From Diplonema papillatum (taxonomy: Eukaryota; Euglenozoa; Diplonemea; Diplonemida; Diplonemidae), in assembly GCA_030068145.1 (NCBI GenBank), contig JAPJBO010000058.1, positions 124,001 to 188,000 of the forward strand: a DNA stretch of 64,000 nt. Direction: 5' to 3'. Position 1 is the stretch's first letter, and each line of letters opens with the position of its first letter. The notes under the pieces were generated by a model. The model saw nothing but the letters and a program-made list of their open reading frames with translations, did no database searches and was not told where the DNA came from. Made by a program: the position numbers and the translations under genes. Below are positions 1 through 11,351 of the stretch, piece by piece.

Positions 1-1989
1 CAAGGCCGAAGCACCTGGAGGAAGTTTTTGGGAAACGATTCGTGATTATCCCGTCGTCTCGTCCGCTGTGGCTGTGCACAAGCTCACGTACGCACTCGTG
101 AAGCCGAAACAGTCAGCGGCAGGACTAACCGTTCAGAACGATATGCACGACACCACGATCATGACGATGCCCAATTGCATCCGGGGATTCGCTGCTGTTA
201 CCAGATTCGGACCGCGGTCCGAATCTGGCACGACGGGCCGAGGCCTGGACACAAAGCATATTGGTACTACATGGCTGACCGCATGCTGACAAGGATGCCG
301 TTGACCAGGAATTCGCGGACAAGGATACGCGAAGCTGCACTACTGCTTCTTTGTTCGTAGTTCGGCACATTACGCGACTGGGTGGCGCAAGTCCAAAGGA
401 GTGAAGACCGTACCGTGCTTTGTCTACTTTTGTACAGGTCGCCGAAACACGGAAAACTTCTTCAGAACATAACGCCTGTCGGTCCGAATCTGGCAGCGCC
501 TAAAAATGTGCAGCTAATACCCTGAATTACTTCTACATTCCTCATTCTGAAGGAGAGGCGAACAGCAGCAGGATACCCAGTTTTTTTTTTACCCAACAAA
601 TTCGGAGTGCAGCGACACTCGGGTCTGTTTTGGCTACGTGGCAGGCACATAATGTCTTGTTTAGATCATCAATCAACACCCTGCCCCCCGTTCGCACGCA
701 CAAGAATAGGACCGAATCCTCAGTCGAACCCGCCGTTGGGCACTGTGGATTGGGTACGAGGGTGACGAAGCGAAACCCGAGGAAGGCAACCAGGTGCACA
801 CGAAAGCAAAAAATAAAATAAAAACAAGGGCCCCCCAATCTCTATGCTATTCACCCTTTGCTGATGGAGTCCCAAAACTCCCTTTTCTCTTCTTTACGAA
901 GACGACTTGATCCGGCGTTGCCCCCTTCCGTCCTTCGCACAGTTCCTACAGGAAACTTTGGACTAGACGCTAAAATAAGGGGCCGCATTCTAAGCGAACT
1001 GAAACTCTAAGCTCCCGCTCCCATATCCCCCGCCCATATCCACGCTGCTCCACGGCGTGAAACCATGTATTACGGTGCTCTTTTTGTGCACTGAACCACC
1101 ACATCTCCCCGTCACCGTCCTGTTTCGAACCACTGCCCTTTGGCAACCGGTCGACCCAGAACGGAACACTTGGGAAAGTGCGACAAAGATTCGAAACTCA
1201 CCAGCGCGACAGCAACCAATGAAAGCAACCCGAAAAGCGAGAGCTGAAGCGTTTCTTATGCCCGCAGTTGCTTCCTGAACTAGTTCACGTGAGCGACGGT
1301 GGAAGCCCGAACCAGTAAAATAAGGTGAAGTTACGGCTGAACCGAACAAGCAAGAACACGCCTGCGCAGTGGCGTCTTCTAGGATGGTTATTCTCTCTAA
1401 ACAAAAGGTAAACCTGCGGCGCCGCGCAACGCGTTGTATGTCTCGGCTTTTCCGTTTACTTGGATCGCAGAGAAGCACCTACTGCCCAAGGTCGAGCGTT
1501 GCCTTTGCCGCCTTCGCTGTGTTCGCTCTCTTGAAGAGAGTCTAGTCCCACTAGACTGCATTTGGCCCTTGATAGATTTCGAAACTGAGCGACTCGTGCT
1601 GGCGAGGAGTGAACCGAACGGCTCGTCGAGGAAATACGAGACACTCACCCTCTGTGGATACCCATTCCAAAGAGGATCGATGTCGGTTGTGTTCCAAGCA
1701 GCTTGCGCCACATTCCGGATATCCACAGAACAATGGTCGTGCGAAAAGCCCGAAGGTTCTCTCACTGTTGGCAATGGCAAGCTTCATGATTGACCTCGTT
1801 GGCTGGCTGCGCGCTGCAACGAAGCCCTGCATCCCCACACACAAGACGAGAGCGCAGCCAGAGTCCGCGCCAGAAAGGCATCGAAATGAACTTACAGGCA
1901 GACCGCGGAAACAGAACGCAAACGCATCGCACCGTGCGATGGACGAAGTGCCAAGACGAGGGACGGCGTAGCGGTAACTCAGGGGTCAA
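1..1989. other. Repeat-derived stretch, no gene recognised
   Basis: No open frame here shows a recognisable domain. The segment holds a perfect 28-bp palindrome (201-228) and a separated half-site (481-495), a few homopolymer runs, and near 965-1015 a weak match to the dispersed GGAGACT-TAAAA motif seen elsewhere in the window. The right end runs into a decayed retroelement whose 5' limit I cannot place. Confidence 0.5.
201..228. repeat. Perfect 28-bp palindrome
   Basis: The sequence is its own reverse complement across all 28 bases, centred on CCGCGG. A 15-base half-site (GGTCCGAATCTGGCA) recurs at 481-495. It could be the end of a mobile element or a protein-binding dyad. Nothing nearby decides between these. 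Confidence 0.8.
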
Positions 1990-2760
1990 GCGCCGAGTAT
2001 GGGATACAGTGCGGCCCCCCAGCCAGGTAGCGGTAGCGTCCACAATAGCTCCCGAAGCCACACGAGGTATAGCCACGCAAGCAGTTGTATGGCTGGACAA
2101 CGTGATTATGGTTAGTGACTCACTCCCAGACTTAGCCTTGGCCAGGGCAAGGTTCGAAGCGCTGTGCGCTAGGTATGGCGCCATCATCGGGGAAAAGGCG
2201 GAACCGGCGACTCAGAGCCGCGTGCTAGGCCTGGAAGTCGACCTGGAAACGAAACGCTGGCGGCTGAACCCGGAGTGGGTAGACAAAGTTCGACCGGTCT
2301 TCGAGGCGGGAAGTTTCCTCGGAGAAACCCAGGAAATCCCATCGCAGGAGGGGGGTGAAACCGAAGAGAGGTAGTTGGAGGGCATGCGCTCGCCACATGA
2401 GGATCCCGCATAGCCTCCACCAGAAACGATGTCGAGTATTTGTTCGGGACAACGGATACCTGACGGCAAATTCTGGACCAGAGAAGTCTCTCTGCCGGAC
2501 GAGGTACGGACCCTGCTCTCCATCCAACTAACCAGCTTGCAGCAGAACGATTGGAAAGAGTGGCGTCCACCCCTTCTCACGTCTTGCGGGGGTTCGCCAG
2601 CCTTCGCGGATGGTGCTTCCGGGTGGTCATTGATGGACAGGAGGTGGTCAAGTACGGCCCAACCCCTCCTGAACTCCGACGCCAGGATATCTCCGTGTTG
2701 GAGATGTATGCGCTACTACAGCTGGTCCGCTACATCTTTCGGGAGCGAAATCTGCCAAAT
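1990..2760 (+). pseudogene. RT / RNase H remnant of a DIRS-like element
   Basis: The frame from 1990 to 2374 reads as the end of an RT palm and the start of the thumb. It has VVWLDNVIMVS where an active enzyme has a Y/F-x-DD box, followed by a conserved LGLEVDLETKRW strand. After a frame change, 2551-2755 reads as an RNase H core (FADGASGWSLMDRR in one frame, DISVLEMYALL in the next). The missing second aspartate and the shifts mean it cannot encode active RT. The family is known to carry RT plus RNase H; assignment to DIRS rather than Ty3 rests on the recombinase downstream. Confidence 0.55.
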
Positions 2761-2885
2761 ATGGCCAAAATCTGGAAAATTTGGCAAAAATCTGGAAAAA
2801 AATGGCAAGAATGGCCAAAAATCGGAAAAATGGCAAAAATTTGCCAAAATGGCCAAAATCTGGAAAAACTGGCAAAAATGTAATA
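2756..2885 (+). repeat. A-rich tandem repeat (ATGGCAAAAATCTGGAAAA-like)
   Basis: Degenerate units of about 18-20 bp built from TGGCAAAA, TCTGGAAAA and CCAAAA follow one another for roughly 125 bp. They sit between the RNase H and recombinase parts of the decayed retroelement and are followed by an oligo-T run. Confidence 0.75.
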
Positions 2886-3421
2886 ACAATAATTTTTTTT
2901 TTAACCCATCACCTTCTCTTTCTACTACCCGACCCTCCCCACCGCACGTCCTCTCAACCCAAAGGAAGTAAGAACGCATATTACAGACCGATACGAGCTG
3001 CATGGCAACCCCTGCTCAACATGCATGCGCGTGGGGGGCCCAAGGCTAAATTCAAAGCGAATTTCTTCTTGGTGTCGGTCGCAACACTTACAAACATGGC
3101 TAGCCGTAGTTAAAGTGTATAAGCATACCTACTATCCTGATACCACCCGCCACACAGCCTCAATGGTCAACCGGAGACCCTAAAACACCGAACCTCTAAA
3201 CCACAATAAACGCTAGAAAATGTACCAGATACTGTGGCGCTTGACGCTACCTGTGAACCTGGTCAAGCCTAAGGGATTGGACGCGTGCCAACCCCACAAC
3301 GCCCGGATTCCGAAGGTACCGGGCTCAGCACTCCCTGCGTCACCTATGGTCTGTCCTATCAGACCTACGGAACCCGAAAGGTGCTTGGTCAAAGGACCTC
3401 CTCCCTGCACTCCACAAGATC
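2886..3421. other. Non-coding spacer inside decayed retroelement
   Basis: No domain is recognisable in either strand. Near 3165-3215 there is a diverged copy of the dispersed CCGGAGAC-CTAAAA motif that recurs at 11.56 and 59.48 kb. Confidence 0.45.
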
Positions 3422-3721
3422 ATGGTTCGAATGGAAAGCCTCCATCTCCAGTCAATACCCGGTAACGAAGGCTACGCTGTGGCTGTCGCCCGTGGTGCCT
3501 CGTACGAGACCTACCTCTTACGAGTGCAGTGGCAGGACTCTTCAGACAGAGGCTTGCGGGGCGCCATGAAGGCCTCCCAGTCGTCCGACGCGGTGGTCTT
3601 GGCAAAGAAGCAAAGGGACTCCAAGGCACCGTACACCAACAAACGCCCCGCGGAAGCAAACGCGGACGGTCAGCATTCTAAGAGGAGGGCAAAAAACGGG
3701 TACCAGAAGAGGGGGAACTGA
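3422..3721 (+). CDS. Basic ORF upstream of recombinase, element-encoded
   Basis: A 99-codon frame that ends in a lysine/arginine-rich stretch (HSKRRAKNGYQKRGN). I recognise no domain. It ends in TGA at 3719-3721 and the same frame then stays open through 31 codons into the recombinase ORF, so the two could be one interrupted frame. The context after the stop is TGACTTCC, the same as at the gag-pol stop of the second tyrosine-recombinase element in this window. It may be the RNase H tail or a gag remnant. Function unknown. Confidence 0.35.
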   Translation: MVRMESLHLQSIPGNEGYAVAVARGASYETYLLRVQWQDSSDRGLRGAMKASQSSDAVVLAKKQRDSKAPYTNKRPAEANADGQHSKRRAKNGYQKRGN

Positions 3722-3814
3722 CTTCCTCCAACCCCGCACACCCAGGTCCCCTTACCCTCTCTGTCCATCTGGAAGAACCAGCTGGCCAGGACGCAGATCC
3801 GGAAACCGGATACC

Positions 3815-4687
3815 GTGGACAGTTGCCGCACACTAAGGAAACTGGAGGCATCGACACATCGGACGATGGCCGAGTGCTACAAATCAGCAGCCTTCATATC
3901 GGTGCTGAAGCGCAGCCTGGTGTTCCACGCAGCGGTGCTGAGATTTCGACCCTCGATCGACAGAGAAGCGAGCTTCAGACTCTGGCTCCAGCATCTTCTC
4001 AACACCAACAGACTACAGCCACAGTCAGTGTTGCAGTACCTGGTGTATTTCCGGCAGTCCCTGAGGACACCCACGGAAGCTTTTGCCAGAGCTATCGCCC
4101 GGAAGCTGAACCAGTTCGGTCGCCACGAGGAGAAGATGCAGAAGGTTCCTACACCTTCAGCCATCAAGACCGTACTAGCAAGAGGAGATTCAGTCATCTC
4201 CGCGGCATTGGCCCTGCAGCTAGCCACCGGTGCCCGGTGGGTCGATCTGGCCCAACTACAGCTGAACCATGTTCAGTTGAAGAGAAACGACCTCCGCCCA
4301 GGGCAGATGATGATTTCATTTGTAGGGGGGAAAACCGATCTGCGGAATGCAGGTCAGTCGTTAATCCTGCCGTCGCGGGGTCCCCTGACGGACCGGTTCC
4401 TAAACTGGCTCAAACATCGCGAACCATCCCGACCGTCAGGTCTTGTGTTTCAGGGACTCACGTACACCAGGTACAACGAGTTCATCAGGACGAACCTGGG
4501 GGTCACCACGAGGTTCGTTCGACTTGCTGCTCTCAGCCGGGTAGCTCAAATTCTTGGCGAAGAAGCAGCGCAGGCCCTGGGACGCCATCAAGCGGTGACA
4601 TCGACCACGAATTACACCCCCCGGGCAACCTGGGGACCAACAGCCAGGACCAAGACAGCAACGCAGGTCCTACAAACGGAGGGGTAA
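3815..4687 (+). CDS. Tyrosine recombinase / integrase-like protein of DIRS-like element
   Basis: About 290 residues; the first ATG in frame is at 3866. The second half has the fold signature of phage-integrase-type recombinases: LALQLATGARWVDLAQLQL (box A arginine with the usual RxxDL spacing), a beta-hairpin lysine in FVGGKTDL, then LGRHQAVTSTTNYTP, where the final Tyr would be the nucleophile. The middle HxxR is not clear (VRLAALSR stands in its place) and LGH is changed to GRH, so catalytic competence is doubtful. In DIRS and Ngaro elements this enzyme integrates circular cDNA. It belongs to the decayed element upstream and not to the myosin gene. Confidence 0.65.
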   Translation: MDSCRTLRKLEASTHRTMAECYKSAAFISVLKRSLVFHAAVLRFRPSIDREASFRLWLQHLLNTNRLQPQSVLQYLVYFRQSLRTPTEAFARAIARKLNQFGRHEEKMQKVPTPSAIKTVLARGDSVISAALALQLATGARWVDLAQLQLNHVQLKRNDLRPGQMMISFVGGKTDLRNAGQSLILPSRGPLTDRFLNWLKHREPSRPSGLVFQGLTYTRYNEFIRTNLGVTTRFVRLAALSRVAQILGEEAAQALGRHQAVTSTTNYTPRATWGPTARTKTATQVLQTEG

Positions 4688-4979
4688 AGTGCCACGGGAG
4701 AATAGACCGACTGTGGTCAGCGCACCACTTCTACGACTATGACTGGTCTTGGTGGGAGTCTGGCAACGACGCACCCCGACTGCCTCGAGCTGTATACACC
4801 GGCGCTGTTTCTACAGCCACGGAAGTCCCACTGAATGCCGACCTGCTGATACGCGATTTCCCAAAATTGGCCGGAAACTTCGCTTGGGTATCAGCGATCC
4901 AACAACCCATTTTTTTTACCCTCACGCAGATGCGGGTGGCGGCTCGGGTTGGGCGGGCGGGGGTGGAGAGGCGGAGCCG
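4688..4979. other. Spacer between retroelement and myosin
   Basis: A 292-bp segment that must hold the myosin 5' leader and promoter. I see no TATA box or other clear signal. The last 60 bases are G-rich. Confidence 0.4.
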
Positions 4980-7900
4980 ATGTCACGATCGTTGGCGCCC
5001 GGCACGCGGGTCTTCTTCCGGCACCATGAGCGCAGCTGGGAGAAGGGTGTCGTCGTCGAGTGGCAAGAGCTGCCAAAAGGCCTGTTCTACGCGGTGCGCT
5101 CGGAGGCGCATGGCGACGTGCAGGACAAGGTCATCTCTTTCGACGTACACAAGCTGCTGGAGGGCATCGACCAGGCTAAGGCAGACGATCTGCTGCAACT
5201 GCACGAGCTCCACGTCGCGGTTCTCCTATCGGTCCTCCGCAACCGATTTGTAGAGGACAACATCTACACCAACATCGGGAACCTCGTGATAGCGGTGAAC
5301 CCGTTTAAGAGGACGATTCCGTGGTACAAGCCGGAGGAAGGCTTGAAGTACATAGAAGCGGGCTGGGAAGGGTCCCCTTTGCAGGCATCAGGTCTCCGCC
5401 CGCACAGCTGGGCCGTTGCGAACAAGTCGTACTGGGATATGCTGCGGTACGGGAACCAGTCGATCCTCATCTCCGGGGAGTCCGGAGCCGGGAAGACGGA
5501 GGGGACGAAGATCATCTTGAAGTACTACGGCGACCTGTGCGTGCGGCTGCTCGAAAAAATGTCGGCGAGCGACGAGGAGAAGGCAGCGGTGCGATCCATC
5601 AACGAGCGGCTGCAGATGGCGTCGCCCATCCTCGAGTCCTTCGGCAACGCGAAAACGACCCGCAACGACAACTCTTCGCGGTTCGGCAAGTTCATGAAGA
5701 TCCAGTTCAACGCGAAGGGCATTCTCGTCGGCATGCACGTCACCCCGTACCTCCTCGAGAAGTCACGCGTCGTAACCGCCGGTCCCGACGAGCGGTTGTA
5801 CCACTCCTTCTACCAGCTGATCGCCGGGGCTTCCGACGAAGACCGAATCAAGTATCTCCTCTCCGACGCGAAATCGTACCCCTCCCTCAAGCTCGGCGGC
5901 GTCGTCAAAATCCCCGGCGTGGACGACAAGGCGGACTACGAAGAGGTCTGCCGGTCTATGGACGTCGTAGGGTTCTCGCAGGATGAGAAAGAGACGTGCT
6001 GGAAGGTGGTTTCCGCGAGTCTTCACCTGATGAAGGTCGTTTTCGAGCAGAACGACTCCGGGCACGCGGTGGTTAAAGCGGAGGAAGAAAGCGTCTTCAA
6101 CGCAGCCACGCTGCTGGGCGTCGACGGAGAAGATTTGAAGAGGGCGCTCCTCACGGACGTGAGGAGGATGGGGAAGGACGTCACGAAGATCCCGAGGAAC
6201 AAGGCGCAGGCGTCGGACACGAGGAACTCGCTGATTATGTTTTTGTACGAAAAAATCTTCCTCTGGATGGTTGAGACGATGAACCAGGTGGTCAGCAAGG
6301 ATGCGGAAGAGGACTGCTGGATCGGGCTCCTCGACATCTTCGGGTTCGAGAACTTCCAAACCAACTCCTTCGAGCAGCTTTGCATCAACCTCGCCAACGA
6401 GCGGCTGCAAAAGCACTACAACACATACGTTTACGATAAGGACGCGCAAGAGTGCAGGGACGAAGGGGTGCCCAGCTCGGGGGACGTGACCGTCACCGAC
6501 AATAGCGCCTGCCTCGAGCTGATCACCGGAGGGCGGAACAGCATATTCTCGCTGCTCGACGACGTGTGCAAAAGAACGGCCGTCGGGGACGCGAAGGACG
6601 ACGCGAAGTTCTTGGAGATGATGGTCGAGCAGTTCGGCTCCGAGCAGAAGGAAAAAGCGCAGAAGCGCAACGCCGAAGGTCAGGTCATCGTCCGCCGCGA
6701 GGCGCCGGAGGACTTCTTCGAGTACGACGTCCGCAAGCCGGGCGTATTCTCTGTTCACCACTACGCGGGGAGGGTGACCTACGACATCAAGGGCTTCGTG
6801 AACAAGAACATAGACCTCCTCAGCGAGGTCATCAAGTCCATCCTGCGCGAGTCCTCGAACCAGCTCATCGCCTCGTTGATACCCGCGGCCCCCGCGCCCG
6901 GGGATAAGGTCGTCCGGCGGACCATCTCGGGCACGTTCAAAAAGTCGCTGTCCGAGTTGATCGACACCATCAACACCACGCAGCCCAACTGGGTGCGCTG
7001 CATCCGGCCCAACCCGCAGAAGAAGCCCGACAAGTTCGACGCGCCCTCCGTCCTCGACCAGCTCACTTGCTGCGGCGTCGTCGAAACGGTGAAGACGCGG
7101 CGTCAAGGATACTGGTACGCTTTTGCTCAACCGGCAAACGTCCCCTCCTGCGAGCCCCAGACCCAAAACCCCCCGATTCCTTACCTGGAATACAAGCGGG
7201 AAAACGATCAACCGGCACGCACAAACAAAACGAAGCGCCTGTCTGAGGGGGAGCAATATTATCACCTCAGATCTGAAAAGTTCAGCTCAGGTCCCCCGAC
7301 ACGAAGCAACTCCACACCGCAGCTACCGCATTCCTTTCGACGAGTTCTTCTCGCGGTATTCCGTCTGTGGCGACAAGGCATCGACCGACTTGCGATCGCG
7401 ATGCATGTCCGTGCTTACAAGCTTGAAGGTGTGTTTTTATGTAACAATCTACACTCTAACTCGGCAGCGGAGAAGTGCAGTTTTGCAGGTACGCCAGGGC
7501 TTCCGCAACGTGACCGGTACGCCCCTGCCATTTGTACACAGCACCTGTCGTTGCTACCAATTGGCTGCGGGATGGAGCTCTCTTGGCAACAGGTTCAGCA
7601 TCCGAATCCAAGTAATGTTTTCTCAGCAGAGAGCCAAAAGTCGGTATAAGAGAGCTTCAGGTGAACCTGCGACAGATCCTTACCATGCACATATTCCAAT
7701 TCCGGAAGGGAAGCCGACATCGAGGGAGGGAGGCCGACGTCGAGGCGACTTGAAGAAAAAATGGCAGACCGAAAGCGGAGAGTTCTTACGTGGACGTGAA
7801 GGAAAGCGAAAATCGGCGAGCTTCGGAGAAAACGCAAATCAACTGGCTTCCTCGAATCAACTGCGGACGATTGGCGTCGACTCTTCGGCAAAAGTTTCCA

Positions 7901-10583
7901 CGCAAGAACAATCAGAGAAACCCGGGAGGGGGCGGGGCTTTGACCCCCCCTTTAGATTTTTAGCGGAAAATAAAAGAGAGAGAAAAACCGTTTTTGTTTG
8001 GATAATAAAACCCACACACAAAAAGCTCGCGGGCTCGGTTTTTGCTTCTTCAGAAATATTCTGGCAACGTATGATGCTGTGGAATGTGGGGTATAACCAA
8101 CAGCGACCTCGAAACTCCGCAGCTACAGGAGTTTGTGTTCACGGCGCTTACGTCCCGGCCTCAGAAAGAAGAATACATACCACTCTGCCCAAACGTATTT
8201 TTCAAACCCCCCGCAGATAAAAAAAGACCAAGCGGTCGTAGGCAAGACGAAGGTGTTCTTGAAGATCGACGGCTTCCGGCTGGTCGAAGACGAGCGGGAG
8301 CAGTTGATCATGAAGCACGTGAACGTGGTCCAGCAGCTCTTCATGTGGAGGAAGAGCAGCGTCGTGGTGCTCGACCGGCGGTGGTTCGTCATGGGATCGA
8401 AGGTGCGGCAGTACGTCCGGTTCATCGCGGCGAGGGACGAAGCACTCAGGAAGTACTACAGGAGGGTCTTCGCCGAGCTCGTCGAGGAGCAGCGCGAGGA
8501 GCAAAGCGCGCTGTTCCGGAAAGAGCTGCAGGACCGGCAGAAGGAAGGATCCGCCGAGGCCGGCGCGCGCAGGGGCCTCTTGAAGTCCCACGGCGAAGCG
8601 GTCGCGCCGCTGTGGGCGGCGACCATCGTCCGGTGTGCCGTGGTGGAGGCGCACAGGCGGACGTCCATCGAGGATAAGGAGGCACACGCCTTCGCGGTGT
8701 GTGCCCGCCTCGCTGTTGATGGCCACGCGCACGCTACGTACCTGGAAGACACGCGGGAGACCAGAGAACGCCAAGAACGCGAACGGCAGCGCTTGCTCGT
8801 CGAAGAAGAAGAGTGGGAAACTCGCGGGCTGCTGAAAGACCAGGCGATCCTCGAGCGGAGGCGCATCGCCACCGACTGGCAACCGGTCAACGCGCACGTG
8901 CAGCTTCTGGCGGTCCGCATCCAGAAGCTGAACGCGGACAGGAACCGAAAGCTCCGCTGCCTGTCGCTGGAGCTCGGCGAGGAGAGCCACCGGACCCGGA
9001 AGCAAGCGCTGCGGTCCCTCGAGGAGGGCCGGGCGCTCTGGGCCCGGATGACCAGCGTCTCCGCGTCGCCGCACGCGGCCGCGCCGACTCCGGCGCCGCT
9101 GGTGCACCACTCGCCGACGTCGCTCTCGGCGGCACCGCCCGGCAGCTCGATCCAGCGCGCCCTCTTCCGGGAGCCGTCTCCGGCCAAACCTTTGGCCGCC
9201 GCCGGCGTCGGCCAGCCGCGTTCGCCGTTCGTTCACAAGTCGTCCAAAGCACGCATCCCAGCCAGCTCCGCGGCTGGGCCGCAGGCCCGTAGCAAGTCGC
9301 CGGCGGTCGCGGTTGCTGCAGGTGGCGGAAGGCAGCCTGCTGGGGCATACACAGCCGGCCTCGCGCAAAACTCAGGCCGAGGAGCCGAACCGGGGATCGC
9401 AAGCGATCCCGAAGAGAAGTGGCTCCTGCACCAGGAAGACCGGACGGGAAGCAGTGTCGACACGCCGTCGCATGCGGCCGCGCGCTCTTCTGTCGTTTCC
9501 AGACTGGCGGCGCGGCTGGGAGGAGGCGACCACGCAGGTATCGCGCGGCCCGGTCAGCAGCTGGGGGCGGAAGCGCAGGTTGCGCGTCCTGTCGGGTGGC
9601 CGTCGTTTCCCCCTTCGCTCGCTCCCGCTGGAGACGCTCACGGGAACGGCGCGACGTCGCAAAGAGGCGAGGACAGAGCGTTTCTGGCCGACTTGCTCTC
9701 GTCCGAACCTGTACTGCCACCGGGCCATCCAGCGGAGAGGCCCGCTGGTAGCGGCGGCCCTTCACTCGTTCCCCCAGTTGGCGCCCACGGTATTGGTGCG
9801 CATTCCGCGTGGTTTCAAAGGGGCGACGACAGACCGTTTTTACCGACCGAGTGGCCCCCATCCGAACCTGTACCACCAGCAACGGAAAGGTCTGCAAGCA
9901 ACGTCGGCCGATCACGCGGCGGCGCACCGGACCCCACGTTCAGGGTTCACTCACCCCAATTACCTGTCTCTCATCCGGTGGCCGTGCGAAGGCAGGGTGA
10001 GAAAATAGCGCCGGTGATGACTCCGGCGTGCCCTGATCACTCTGCCTCAGGAACACAGGCGGGATACCAACGCGAAGTGCGCAGTGGAACTAGGTACGCC
10101 TTCGAAGACCTATCAACGGAGTCTCGCACTACTATGTTCTCGCATCGAGAAGCAACACCAGCGCATCATGAACACTTTGCCTTCGGAACAGAGGCGGGAT
10201 ACCAACGCGTAGTACGCAGTGGTACCAGGCGCACCTTCGAGGAACTATCGACCGAGTCGCGCACTGCCACCTTCACGCATCGGGAAGAAATGCTTGCTCC
10301 CGGTTCCGACCCCCTCATCCCCGAAGAGCAGGCGGCCGTCCTCGGCCGCATCGAAGCTCGGAAGCAGCAGGAGCGGTTCTTCCTCGCGGGCGTCCCGACC
10401 GCTATCATCACGGACCCCGCGCTGGCGGGCATCACGTCGTACGCCGGGTACGGCGTGCACGTCCGGTCGTCGTACGAGGAGCGCCTCCGGCAGAAGACGG
10501 CAGACGACGCGATGGCTTCGGCGCGCAAGCAGCAGCTCAAAAACTGGCGGCGCCTTCAGCGCATTAACGACAGGACGTTGTGA
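4980..10583 (+). CDS. Unconventional myosin heavy chain (three exons)
   Basis: Actin-based motor ATPase, about 1535 residues. Proposed exons are 4980-7114, 7323-7428 and 8217-10583. All junctions are GT-AG and keep the frame. The start is the ATG followed by SRSLAPGTRVFF, an SH3-like N-terminal subdomain. The motor shows P-loop GESGAGKTEG (about residues 166-175), switch I NDNSSRFGKF (about 230), switch II DIFGFENF (about 451), the actin-binding and SH1 region (WVRCIRPN; QLTCCGVVETVKTRRQGY) and the converter (GKTKVF at about 755-760). Exon 2 supplies the IPFDEFFSRY segment that joins the two halves. The neck lacks an obvious IQ motif. The tail is a charged helical segment, then Pro/Ala/Ser-rich sequence with a repeated block of about 37 residues (near 10045-10155 and 10180-10290), and a compact C-terminus. 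The class cannot be set by eye; an apicomplexan-like class is only a guess. Confidence 0.92.
7115..7322 (+). other. Myosin intron 1 with dispersed-repeat fragment
   Basis: The intron begins GTACGC and ends ACCGCAG. Bases about 7175-7250 match the dispersed family also found near 34.93-35.03 and 59.07-59.14 kb (shared stretch AACGATCAACCGGCACGCAC), so a repeat copy lies within the intron. Confidence 0.75.
7429..8216 (+). other. Myosin intron 2
   Basis: The intron begins GTGTGT and ends CCCCGCAG with phase 0 on both sides. Removing it joins TSLK to IKKDQAVVGKTKVF, the expected spacing before the converter. I see no repeat or hidden exon, though a small extra exon cannot be excluded. Confidence 0.65.
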
Positions 10584-10587
10584 AAAC

Positions 10588-10753
10588 GGCGTCCCGACCG
10601 CTATCATCACGGACCCCGCATTGGCGGGCATCACGTCGTACGCCGCACGTCCGGTACGAGGAGTTCCTCCGGCAGAAAACAGACGGCGCGATGGCTTCGG
10701 CACGCAAGCGGCAGCTCAAAAACTGGCGGCGCCTTCAGCGCATCAACGACAGA
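10588..10753 (+). repeat. Tandem duplicate of the myosin C-terminal coding segment
   Basis: Bases 10588-10753 repeat 10389-10575, the last about 62 codons of myosin, starting only a few bases after the stop codon. The copy lacks about 12 bp plus smaller gaps and differs by scattered substitutions, many of which keep the amino acid. It stays open past the equivalent of the stop (RRWRFVRIL). It could be an alternative terminal exon, a remnant of unequal exchange, or a decaying copy. Confidence 0.85.
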
Positions 10754-11351
10754 CGCTGGCGGTTCGTCCGCATTCTCGCAGCAGGTCCACAAGGGGCGTC
10801 CTCGCGGCTCGCCAGCCGCTCGTCCTTGTGTGCCATCACACGCGAACAAGAAATATCGTGTCCGAGTTCATCGAGACGTACCTGGTCGCGGCACTCTGCC
10901 AGTTGGCGCTGTCAGCGAAGCTGCATCGCTTGTGCCCATTACGTGCGCCGCGTTACCCAGCACGGGATCCACAGTTCGATACCATTTCCATAAACCCGGC
11001 ATAGCCGGATAAACATACAGGCTGCCACCTGCGGTGTTCAGTCCTCCGTCGCAGCCCTCGCTGCCTTGTGCCGCCTCTTCCTAGCCCTTTTCTCCCTGTC
11101 GAAAGCCAAAGCCGCATGTTCTTTGCATAGATAGATTCCCGTTCTCACGAGCGAAAGCCTGGTGTCCTTATGAACGCCGTTTTCGGCGTCGGGGCAAGCC
11201 TTTTGACTTTCCTCCTTTTTGCTGCTTCAAAGCGCTCCTTCCGTGCACAATTTGCAGCGGGTTTCCCAAAGCAGAGCACGAACAGTCCAGTGGAACTCGA
11301 CGTTCCGTTTGACGAGTTTCCGGAAAAGTGTCCGCTCGGCCCGCATCCCCT

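Larger units (their letters stand above)
1990..4687 (+). mobile_element. Decayed DIRS-like (tyrosine recombinase) retroelement
   Basis: Three pieces in the order expected for the DIRS order lie on the plus strand: an RT palm fragment (about 2010-2345), an RNase H fragment (about 2590-2755), then a tyrosine-recombinase ORF (3815-4687). The frame changes between RT and RNase H, an A-rich tandem repeat interrupts the middle, and RT lacks the catalytic doublet, so this is a dead or mosaic copy. I found no split direct or inverted terminal repeats that would fix its ends. It ends 292 bp before the myosin start codon. Confidence 0.6.

Noticed and set aside
3823-5253. 476-codon plus-strand frame spanning recombinase and myosin start
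   Set aside because: Out of frame with both recognised proteins and low-complexity; a chance overlap.
5763-7265. 500-codon minus-strand open frame across the myosin motor
   Set aside because: It is exactly antisense to conserved motor sequence; the opening follows from GC-rich codon bias and the product has no domain.
8202-9368. 388-codon minus-strand frame over the myosin tail
   Set aside because: Antisense shadow of the coding exon; Arg/Gly-rich without any recognisable fold.
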